Positions 35,321 to 42,728 of a stretch of 64,000 nt of DNA are shown one piece after another; positions within the stretch are counted from its first letter, which is position 1; each line of letters starts with the position of its first letter. This DNA comes from Chloracidobacterium sp. (lineage in GTDB: Bacteria; Acidobacteriota; Blastocatellia; Pyrinomonadales; Pyrinomonadaceae). The stretch lies in assembly GCA_015075585.1 (NCBI GenBank), contig JABTUB010000002.1:620001-684000 (forward strand), in the 5' to 3' direction. A model generated the notes under the pieces. That model saw only the letters and a list, made by a program, of their open reading frames with translations. It was not told the DNA's origin and made no database searches. Position numbers and translations under genes: made by a program.

Positions 35321-36522
35321 CAAGGCGATTCGACCCAAGCGACGAGATCCAAGATCATCGAGTATTCGGCGAATTCGGCGATGTGAACCCGTCGATCACC
35401 GACTCGTCAACCTACACATTCCTAAGCCCTGAGCGGATGGAAGAGCTGTTCGAACACGAGATCGAAGGCTGCTTTCTCTATTCGCGGCATTGGAACCCGA
35501 CGAACAAGTATTTGGCGGATGCGCTTGCCCGTATGGAAGCGAGCGAGGCCGCACAGGTCGCGGCTTCGGGAATGGCGGCCATTTCATCGACGATAATTCA
35601 ACTCTGCGGTGCCGGCGACGAGATAGTTTGTTCACGCACGGTCTATGGCGGAACATACGCCTTGTTCAAGAATTTCCTGCCGCGGCTTGGCATAAATACG
35701 CGGTTTGTCGATATGCGCAGCCTCGACGAGGTACGCTCGAACATAAATGAGCGAACTCGTATCATTTATTGCGAATCTATATCGAACCCGCTTCTTGACG
35801 TCTCCGACATTCCGGCGCTTGCCGCGATCGCCCGCGAGCACGGCCTCAAACTCGTCGTCGATAATACGTTCAGCCCGCTGATCCTCTCGCCGATACGGCT
35901 CGGGGCCGATGTGGTCGTTCACAGCCTCACCAAATTCATCAACGGCACAAGCGACTGCGTGGCCGGCTCAATTTGTGCTTCAAATGAGTTCATTCACCGG
36001 CTCACCGATATTAACACCGGAGCATCGATGCTCTTCGGAGCGGTACTCGACAGCACGCGCGCCGCGAGTATTCTCAAGAATCTGCATTCGCTGCACTTGC
36101 GTATGCGGCAGCACAGCCGCAATGCTCAATTCCTAGCCGAAAAGCTTACGGAATTGGGAATGAGGGTACATTATCCCGGCCTTGCAGCACACCCGCAGCA
36201 CGATCTTCTTACAAAACTAATGAACGACGGTTACGGCTATGGCGGCATGCTTGCCCTTGATGTCGGCGACGCGGCCGCGGCCAACCGTTTAATGACGCGG
36301 ATGCAGGAGGAAAAGGTCGGCTATCTCGCCGTCAGCCTCGGTTATTTCAAAACGCTCTTCAGCTCGCCCGGCCACAGCACGTCATCCGAAATACCCGCGG
36401 AGGAACGCGAGCAGATGGGCCTCAGCGACGGGCTTGTCCGTTTTTCGATCGGCCTCGACAACAACATCGAGCTTGCGTTCGAGCGTATGAAGCACTGCCT
36501 CTCAGAGGCCGGCATCATCTAG
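35317..36522 (+). CDS. Cys/Met metabolism PLP-dependent enzyme (cystathionine gamma-synthase/methionine gamma-lyase type)
   Basis: A 401-residue fold-type I PLP enzyme. Marks are [30 protein letters not shown] (phosphate-binding), VYGGTYALF, the Asp in [12 protein letters not shown] and the PLP-Lys in [14 protein letters not shown]. The C-terminus holds the substrate-arginine region VRFSIGLDN. It could be cystathionine gamma-synthase, O-acetylhomoserine sulfhydrylase or a gamma-lyase; the sequence alone does not separate these. It is translationally coupled to the preceding methyltransferase, so it may act on a sulfur amino acid in the same pathway. Confidence 0.88.
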   Translation: MTRRFDPSDEIQDHRVFGEFGDVNPSITDSSTYTFLSPERMEELFEHEIEGCFLYSRHWNPTNKYLADALARMEASEAAQVAASGMAAISSTIIQLCGAGDEIVCSRTVYGGTYALFKNFLPRLGINTRFVDMRSLDEVRSNINERTRIIYCESISNPLLDVSDIPALAAIAREHGLKLVVDNTFSPLILSPIRLGADVVVHSLTKFINGTSDCVAGSICASNEFIHRLTDINTGASMLFGAVLDSTRAASILKNLHSLHLRMRQHSRNAQFLAEKLTELGMRVHYPGLAAHPQHDLLTKLMNDGYGYGGMLALDVGDAAAANRLMTRMQEEKVGYLAVSLGYFKTLFSSPGHSTSSEIPAEEREQMGLSDGLVRFSIGLDNNIELAFERMKHCLSEAGII

Positions 36523-36551
36523 CCCGGTACCTTCGAGAACAAGTTTGGCTG

Positions 36552-36557
36552 TATAAT
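36552..36557 (+). promoter_or_regulatory. Possible -10 element for fumC
   Basis: TATAAT at 36552-36557, directly after TG, 18 bases before the fumC ATG. No strong -35 hexamer; assignment is tentative. Confidence 0.4.
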
Positions 36558-36575
36558 AGGGCTTTTGAATTAACT

Positions 36576-37982
36576 ATGTCAGAAGCAATTGAAACAGCAG
36601 CAGCAACGCGAGTCGAGACGGACTCGATGGGGCCGATCGATGTGCCGTCGAACGTTTATTGGGGAGCGCAGACTCAGCGGTCGCTCGTCCATTTCAACAT
36701 CGGTTTTGATGTGATGCCGCGCGAGATGATACGCGCTCTCGGCATCCTGAAAAAAGCCGCGGCGATAGTCAATTGCGACCTGGGCAAACTGCCCGAAGAC
36801 AAAAAGGACCTTGTCGTGCGGGCCGCAGACGAGGTCATCGAGGGCAAGCTCGACGCACACTTCCCGCTGCGTGTTTGGCAGACAGGTTCCGGCACGCAGA
36901 CGAATATGAACGCGAACGAGGTCATCTCGAACCGCGCCATCGAAATGGCGGGCGGCGAGATGGGCTCGAAACAGCCTATCCATCCGAATGACGACGTCAA
37001 CAAGTCGCAGTCGTCGAACGACACCTTCCCGACGGCGATGTATATTGCGGCAGCCGAACGGATGACCGCGTTGATACCGGAAGTTGAAAAGATCAGCAAC
37101 GCGATAAAGACAAAGGCGAAGGAATTCGAGGGCGTCGTGAAGATCGGCCGAACGCATCTGCAGGACGCTACGCCGATCACCGTGAGCCAGGAATTCAGCG
37201 GCTGGGCCGACCTTATCGACCGCGATATCGAACGCCTGCGTCTCGTCATGCCCGGCCTTTATGACCTTGCGATCGGCGGCACGGCCGTCGGCACGGGCCT
37301 CAATGCGCATCCTGAATTCGCCGAACGTGCCGCGGCAAAGATCGCCGAATTAACGGGCCTGCCATTCAGATCGCATCCGAACAAATTCGCGGCACTTTCG
37401 GCACACGATGAGATCGTTTTCGCTTCGGGCGCGGTTAAGACGCTGGCCGCGAGCCTTATGAAGATCGCAAATGACATTCGCTGGCTCGCTTCCGGCCCGC
37501 GATGCGGCCTCGGCGAGATATCGATCCCAGAGAACGAGCCCGGTTCGTCGATCATGCCCGGCAAGGTCAATCCTACGCAGAGCGAAGCGATGACGATGGT
37601 CGCCGTGCAGGTTTTCGGCAACGACGCTGCGATAGGTTTTGCGGGTTCGCAGGGCAACTTCGAACTGAACGTCTTCAAACCCGTGATGATCCACAACTTC
37701 CTGCATTCGGTGCGGCTGATACACGATGCGTGCCACGGATTTGTAGATTATTGTATCGCCGGAATTGAGTTGAACCGCGACAAGATCGACCATTACCTGC
37801 ACGATTCGCTGATGCTCGTTACCGCACTAAATCAGCACATCGGCTACGACAACGCCGCAAAGATCGCTAAGCACGCTCACAAAAAGGGCATTTCGTTAAA
37901 AGATTCGGCTCTCGATCTGGGCCTGCTCACTTCTGAGCAGTTCGACGAATGGGTCGTCGCGGAAGATATGACGCATCCGTGA
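36576..37982 (+). CDS. fumC: Class II fumarate hydratase
   Basis: A 468-residue tetrameric, iron-free fumarase of the citric acid cycle (fumarate + water to malate). Seen: [74 protein letters not shown] and the family signature [13 protein letters not shown]. The length and motifs are canonical. An aspartase is excluded by the overall match to fumarases, though by eye this cannot be absolute. It stands between the sulfur-amino-acid gene and the convergent end of the T6SS operon. Confidence 0.94.
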   Translation: MSEAIETAAATRVETDSMGPIDVPSNVYWGAQTQRSLVHFNIGFDVMPREMIRALGILKKAAAIVNCDLGKLPEDKKDLVVRAADEVIEGKLDAHFPLRVWQTGSGTQTNMNANEVISNRAIEMAGGEMGSKQPIHPNDDVNKSQSSNDTFPTAMYIAAAERMTALIPEVEKISNAIKTKAKEFEGVVKIGRTHLQDATPITVSQEFSGWADLIDRDIERLRLVMPGLYDLAIGGTAVGTGLNAHPEFAERAAAKIAELTGLPFRSHPNKFAALSAHDEIVFASGAVKTLAASLMKIANDIRWLASGPRCGLGEISIPENEPGSSIMPGKVNPTQSEAMTMVAVQVFGNDAAIGFAGSQGNFELNVFKPVMIHNFLHSVRLIHDACHGFVDYCIAGIELNRDKIDHYLHDSLMLVTALNQHIGYDNAAKIAKHAHKKGISLKDSALDLGLLTSEQFDEWVVAEDMTHP

Positions 37983-37999
37983 TCCGGCGTTGAATTGAA

Positions 38000-38500
38000 T
38001 TATCCGCCGATGATAACGGTCGGTTCGCCTTTCGTGATGGTGTTTTGCGGTCCGAGTGCCTCAAGGATCGTATCACCCATGCGGCCCGCAGGCAGATTAT
38101 TGATCATAACGGTTGCCGAACCCGTAATATCGACGCCCGGCCCGTGCGGCGGTATAGGCAGCGGTGTCGTGCATAAATGTATATCCGCACCCGCGGCCGC
38201 GCTGCTGATAGCACTCGACATTGCAGCTAACGCGGCGGCTTTTGCGGCCTCCTCCGCGGCCTTTGCGGCGGGTCCTGCCGGCGTGCCTGCGGCTGCGGTG
38301 CTTGCAGCCTCGGCCGCCTTTACCGCAGTATCGGCAGTTGCTTTTGCTGATTGAAGTGCGGCTACGGCCGCGAGCGGAATGCCGCGCCAAGCCGGCAAAA
38401 AGCCGATCAACACGTTCGGGCTTCCCGGCCCCGGCGTCAAAATCGGCGGCAGCGGATGTGCTACCGGATCAGTTACCCTTGCTGCTGGACCTTGCGGCAT
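38000..38500 (-). CDS. PAAR-repeat spike-tip protein of the type VI secretion system
   Basis: A 166-residue protein with split PAAR-type segments: ARVTDPVAHPLPPILTPGPGSPNVLIG at the start and HLCTTPLPIPPHGPGVDITGSATVMINNLPAGRMGD toward the end. Between them (about residues 42-102) is an Ala-rich, helix-forming insert. PAAR proteins cap the VgrG trimer and sharpen the spike. Its histidines and cysteine fit the zinc site at the PAAR tip. AGGGAG before the ATG is a good ribosome site. It is the last gene of the T6SS operon. Confidence 0.87.
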   Translation of the reverse strand: MPQGPAARVTDPVAHPLPPILTPGPGSPNVLIGFLPAWRGIPLAAVAALQSAKATADTAVKAAEAASTAAAGTPAGPAAKAAEEAAKAAALAAMSSAISSAAAGADIHLCTTPLPIPPHGPGVDITGSATVMINNLPAGRMGDTILEALGPQNTITKGEPTVIIGG

Positions 38501-38522
38501 ATTTGCTCCCTAAATTCGGCAA

Positions 38523-39269
38523 CTACATTGCATACGGTATCGGCAGACCGCTTTCAAGTACATTCTCTTTGATCGAAACGCTTCCGTCGGATGCGACATC
38601 GGCATCAAAACGCACAAGATCGCGGCCCTTGACGGTAAAGAGCGTACATATCGTGCCTGAGCATTTCGGCGGAACTACGACACGCGAAAATTTCTTCTGT
38701 ATCTCGTCAAATCTCGCATTGTCCGCATCGCTCAAATTCGGCCGCCGGCGAATGCCGCCAATATCATCAAGTATCGTCAATGCTCCCGCAGGTGCCGCGA
38801 CAGCCGCCAAATATAAACGCACGTATTCGAGGCGGTCAGACGATGAGATCAAGCTCAAGCCGGCACGTCCGACAAAGCCGGTGAATTTACCATCGTCGCC
38901 GTTGAGCACCGTACAGTCGCCTTCGCCCGGGCAGCCGATGTAGAAAATGACCGGCCGCGTAGGCAGGTCTGCCTGAACACGAAAGATAGCACCCTTTTGC
39001 AGGAACGGTGTCGCCATTTGTTCGTTTCGTTTGCCCTTTGCTCGGATCAACGAAGCGGTCGTCGGATCTGTTCTCTCGATCTTTTTTGCCAACTCTTCTA
39101 TATCCATTTTTGCTTCCTTCCCACCGGCCCTATTTTCAGGGTAAGGTGTCGGTGTTGCGAGGCTCGGCGGAGTACTTTGCAGGTTGGGCTCAATTGAGAA
39201 TGTTCCCGCTCCGCAACCGATAAACATCATACAGGCAAGTACTGTTGCCAATGCCGACGCGTCTGCCAT
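38523..39269 (-). CDS. Hypothetical lipoprotein between vgrG and PAAR genes (possible immunity protein)
   Basis: A 248-residue protein with a short hydrophobic N-terminus ending in a lipobox-like MMFIGC (Cys19), followed by a Pro/Thr/Ser linker, so probably a lipoprotein. The body is mixed alpha/beta: LAKKIERTDPTTASLI, FYIGCPGEGDCTVLNGDDGKFTGF and VVVPPKCSGTICTLFTVKGRDLVRFD, with two Cys pairs. No family is recognised. It starts six bases after the stop of vgrG, whose extension carries a protease motif; that place and the periplasmic location suit an immunity protein, but this is inference. Confidence 0.65.
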   Translation of the reverse strand: MADASALATVLACMMFIGCGAGTFSIEPNLQSTPPSLATPTPYPENRAGGKEAKMDIEELAKKIERTDPTTASLIRAKGKRNEQMATPFLQKGAIFRVQADLPTRPVIFYIGCPGEGDCTVLNGDDGKFTGFVGRAGLSLISSSDRLEYVRLYLAAVAAPAGALTILDDIGGIRRRPNLSDADNARFDEIQKKFSRVVVPPKCSGTICTLFTVKGRDLVRFDADVASDGSVSIKENVLESGLPIPYAM

Positions 39270-39275
39270 ACGCTG

Positions 39276-42020
39276 TTACGGAGTTCCGCCTCCGCCCGGA
39301 TGGTGTGCATCCCAATCACCGCCATAATAGTCGGGGTATGTCTGTCCGGTCGATGTCGAAGGTACGACCTCTCCGTTATCAAAACCCTGCCGCACACGTT
39401 GGCGGCCCGCTTCGCGGCCGATCGCCTCAGCTTGCTCGTCGGAGATATTCGGGTCCGCCGCACGGGCATTGGCAACGGCCTGATCGTGTGCCTGCTGATA
39501 TTCGTTTTCGAGCGGAAAATGCGAACCGGAGACATCGGTGCCGTTGGCCGCCAGTTCATTCCTGGCCTCTATGCTTCTGACAGTACCTTCCGTTTCTTCG
39601 TCGAGCATCGTATCTACATAGTCGTTTCGATTCTGCGTATCTACGTTCGCACTTCGGCCTTCGTGATGTGCCTCGGCATGATTCATCTCATGCGTGAATG
39701 TAAGTGCCGAAGTTGTCGGATCTTCGCTAGGATCGAGATTCATCCTATTGTCGCTCGAGCTGAAATAGGAGCCTTCGCCAGCGTTGAACGTCGGGTCTAC
39801 GCCATAGCGATCATAAACCTCAAGAGCGTGCCGCCCCTGCGCGGAGTTTGCTAGAGTATTGCGCATCGAGGTTATGCGAGGATCTTCACCGGGACGCGGC
39901 GGGGCGATATGATGCTGCGACTTCAGTTTACGGCTCCTTCTGGTGCGGCCGCCGCCCGACCGCGGACGATCAAGATAGCCCGGCGCGCCCGTGTCAGCGG
40001 TTTCGGCATCCATCGGATCATCTATCGACGGATCGCCTGTTTCGGTTCCGAAGCCCCCGGAGTTGATCTTGACCATAGACCCTGCGATCGTAACACCCGA
40101 AGGGTCGATCACGACGCAGCTGCCGCCGACCTTCAGGCTTATTTTTGTTGATGCCTCGAGTATGATGTTCTGAGCGTTCGACTCTGCTTTCCCCTTCACC
40201 ATCAAAGAGAGTCCGCCTTCGTAATTTTTGACGACGTCGCCCTTGACGGTCTCATTCAATTTGCCGTCGATGCCGATGAACTCATCTTTTTTGACGTGCA
40301 GATCGTAGCTGCCGCCGACGGTGATGGCGAGATTGCCGCCGGGTTTATTATCGGAGCGTACGCCGATGCTCTCCTGACGGTTGGCGCCGCAGGTCTCGTA
40401 CATCGACTCCTTTACACGAAGATCGTAGCGCTTCTGCGAGTGGACAAAGACCTGTTCCTTGTCCTTCTTGTCCTCAAAGCGCAGCTCATTGAACCCCTTG
40501 CCGTCATCGGGCGAGGTGCGCGTTTTGATGTAGGTCAATGTCTTGAACTTCGGCAGTTCGTAGTGCGGCATCGTCTCCGGATTATAGACCGCGCCGGTGA
40601 TGATCGGCCGGTCCGGGTCGCCCTCGAGAAAATCGACTATGACCTCCTGCCCGATTCGCGGAATGAACATCGTGCCCCACTTGTTGCCTGCAATTCCCGT
40701 ACTGACGCGGAGCCAGCAGGATGATGTGGCATCATACTTGCCGTCGCGGTCCCAGTGGAACTGCACCTTAACGCGGCCGAACTTATCCACAAATATCTCT
40801 TCGCCCGACGGGCCTGTAACTACGGCAGTTTGACTGCCGCGCATTAGCGGCTTCACGGTGCGCCTGATCGGGCGGAACGGTGCGGAGCCGTCGCCCTGCG
40901 GTATGCATGTAAAGTTCGCAACGTAGGCATTTGCGACCGACGATTCGTCCAAGTAGGCGGGCGTCTGTATGGCCTCGGTCTTGACCGAGATGGTCAGATG
41001 ATTCCGGTTGTTCGCAGGATTGGGATGTTCGGTCATACGGAACCGATAGCCCGGCGTCAGTGCACAGCAGTCCGACATACCGTAGCTCGACCTCATCGCG
41101 ACATCGATCTCCTGCTGCCGCAGGCTTGTGGTTCGTTCACGATCGTCGAAGATCTTATTCAGTTTGCCGGATTGCTCACGCCCGCCCGAATCGATCCCGT
41201 CAAAGCGTTTTGCGTAGCCGCCGGGATAGTCATAGATCTCGGCATCCGACATACCTTTTGAATTCATCGCATTTGCTTCGAGCGAATTCTTAGGCAATTG
41301 GAAGTTATGATCCCGAAGCGTATAGCGGCCCGAGCAGGATTTACTCGCGGCACGCCAACTTCGGATGGCTCCTTCCCATTCATCGACATTATCGGAGATA
41401 TCAATGCCGAAACGGATCGTCGAGCGCCCGGGCAATTCACGATGTGAACCCGGCATATTGCCGAGGATCATTCGGTGCGAGTTCTCAGTGTGCTCGAAAT
41501 AGTAGTAGATGCCTTCTTCCTCCATCAATCTGGAGGCGAAATCAAAGTCAGACTCGCGGTATTGAACACAATAATTGCGAGCCTCGAAATTGCCTTGGAT
41601 CTCGTGATCCACCTCAAAGCCTTCAAAGACCTGCCGCAATATCTCAGGCACTGACAGATTCTGAAATATGCGGCTTTGCGAATTCTGTGTAAGTATCCAA
41701 ACGGACGGCACAAGTTCGGCGTGAAAATGCGACCAGCGGTGGTTACGCGAGCCTTGAGTGAACTCGACACACATTCCGTTGAAGAAGCGTTTTGTACCGT
41801 CAGGCTGAAGGACAGTAACGGTCATCTTCTGGCCGAGCATCTGTTCAGGATCGATAAGTGTAGGCACATTTCCTGCCTCTTCTTCGTCATGCACCATCTC
41901 GACATCAAAGCGGAACAGGTGCGAGATCTGCTCAGCAGCCCGCAAACGCTTGATGAGCAGAAAATCATCGTCGAGCGGCGTCGTTACCTTTAATGTTCTT
42001 CCTGCTTGTGTGGTCGGCAT
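39276..42020 (-). CDS. vgrG: VgrG spike protein with C-terminal HExxH metallopeptidase extension
   Basis: A 914-residue TssI protein (ATG 42020). The first ~500 residues are the gp27/gp5-like VgrG core: PLDDDFLLIKRLRAAEQISHLFRFDV, GEEIFVDKFGRVKVQFHWDRDG, SCWLRVSTG and GTMFIPRIGQEVIVDFLEGDPDRP. A beta-helix stem follows (to about 665). After a linker rich in Arg, Gly and Ser comes a ~230-residue extension with TFTHEMNHAEAHHEG, an HExxH zinc motif with His777 of this numbering, plus EYDRYG-like and SSDNRMNLD segments. The extension resembles putative metallopeptidase effector domains. VgrG forms the puncturing spike, and this domain would be carried into the target cell. Confidence 0.9.
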   Translation of the reverse strand: MPTTQAGRTLKVTTPLDDDFLLIKRLRAAEQISHLFRFDVEMVHDEEEAGNVPTLIDPEQMLGQKMTVTVLQPDGTKRFFNGMCVEFTQGSRNHRWSHFHAELVPSVWILTQNSQSRIFQNLSVPEILRQVFEGFEVDHEIQGNFEARNYCVQYRESDFDFASRLMEEEGIYYYFEHTENSHRMILGNMPGSHRELPGRSTIRFGIDISDNVDEWEGAIRSWRAASKSCSGRYTLRDHNFQLPKNSLEANAMNSKGMSDAEIYDYPGGYAKRFDGIDSGGREQSGKLNKIFDDRERTTSLRQQEIDVAMRSSYGMSDCCALTPGYRFRMTEHPNPANNRNHLTISVKTEAIQTPAYLDESSVANAYVANFTCIPQGDGSAPFRPIRRTVKPLMRGSQTAVVTGPSGEEIFVDKFGRVKVQFHWDRDGKYDATSSCWLRVSTGIAGNKWGTMFIPRIGQEVIVDFLEGDPDRPIITGAVYNPETMPHYELPKFKTLTYIKTRTSPDDGKGFNELRFEDKKDKEQVFVHSQKRYDLRVKESMYETCGANRQESIGVRSDNKPGGNLAITVGGSYDLHVKKDEFIGIDGKLNETVKGDVVKNYEGGLSLMVKGKAESNAQNIILEASTKISLKVGGSCVVIDPSGVTIAGSMVKINSGGFGTETGDPSIDDPMDAETADTGAPGYLDRPRSGGGRTRRSRKLKSQHHIAPPRPGEDPRITSMRNTLANSAQGRHALEVYDRYGVDPTFNAGEGSYFSSSDNRMNLDPSEDPTTSALTFTHEMNHAEAHHEGRSANVDTQNRNDYVDTMLDEETEGTVRSIEARNELAANGTDVSGSHFPLENEYQQAHDQAVANARAADPNISDEQAEAIGREAGRQRVRQGFDNGEVVPSTSTGQTYPDYYGGDWDAHHPGGGGTP

Positions 42021-42086
42021 AGCTCTTTTGTGGGGCAATATCGTTCTGCCCGCAATATAGGACGCGCGGCAAGCGCGTTTTTTGCC

Positions 42087-42725
42087 CTAACGGCCTCCGT
42101 GCCGCTGCCTGTGGCTGTCATACCAAACGGCCGGCCGCGGCTCGCGTCTCGGATCGTGCACACCGCCGTCGCCGTCATACCACACGCTCGGGTTGCCGAA
42201 CCGCGAAATAATACTGCCGTCACGGCCGTAAACAACGACCTCGCCTTCCCAATCACCGAATTCGATCGCCGTTTCCTCACAAAAGAAGAGCGAACAATGT
42301 TCTTCGCGGTAGTAGGTTTGCACTTCGCGGGCGGCGGTAACCTCGGCAGCGGCATTGAGAGCAATGCGGCGGCAAAGCTCATCGCCGTCGCCGCTTCGCG
42401 TCATTGTGGTCTCGGCGGCGTGACACGCAAAAAGCACGATCCGATCGACCTTTCCTCGAAGGCGCTGGAACTCCGAGACGTTCCGATACGAGATCAACTC
42501 GTGGCAGAACTGGAGTGCCGTAGTGTCCTCGGCGATGACGTGCAGGCCGTGGCACATAATATACAGCACATCTATGCCGCCGTGCGCGTCCGCGATCTCT
42601 GCGGTGTCGTTGAAGAACTCGTCGAGCGGCGTGTCCTCTGACACCTCGATCGTAAAGCTGTGCATATTCGTCGCGGGTGCACGGCCCTCGAGCCTTCTGT
42701 CATGTGCGATCACGTTTACGGCCAT
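42087..42725 (-). CDS. Caspase-like (clan CD) protein of the T6SS operon
   Basis: A 212-residue protein. LYIMCHGLHV (His59) and IVLFACHAAET (Cys101) form the histidine-cysteine pair, each after a hydrophobic strand, which is the layout of caspase/CHAT-fold peptidases. The tail (NPSVWYDGDGGVHDPRREPRPAVWYDSHRQRHGG) has two WYD repeats. No signal peptide. It starts three bases after the clpV stop and ends 66 bases before vgrG, so it belongs to the operon. It may be an effector, an effector-processing enzyme or a regulator. The family assignment is by motif only. Confidence 0.65.
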   Translation of the reverse strand: MAVNVIAHDRRLEGRAPATNMHSFTIEVSEDTPLDEFFNDTAEIADAHGGIDVLYIMCHGLHVIAEDTTALQFCHELISYRNVSEFQRLRGKVDRIVLFACHAAETTMTRSGDGDELCRRIALNAAAEVTAAREVQTYYREEHCSLFFCEETAIEFGDWEGEVVVYGRDGSIISRFGNPSVWYDGDGGVHDPRREPRPAVWYDSHRQRHGGR

Positions 42726-42728
42726 ACG

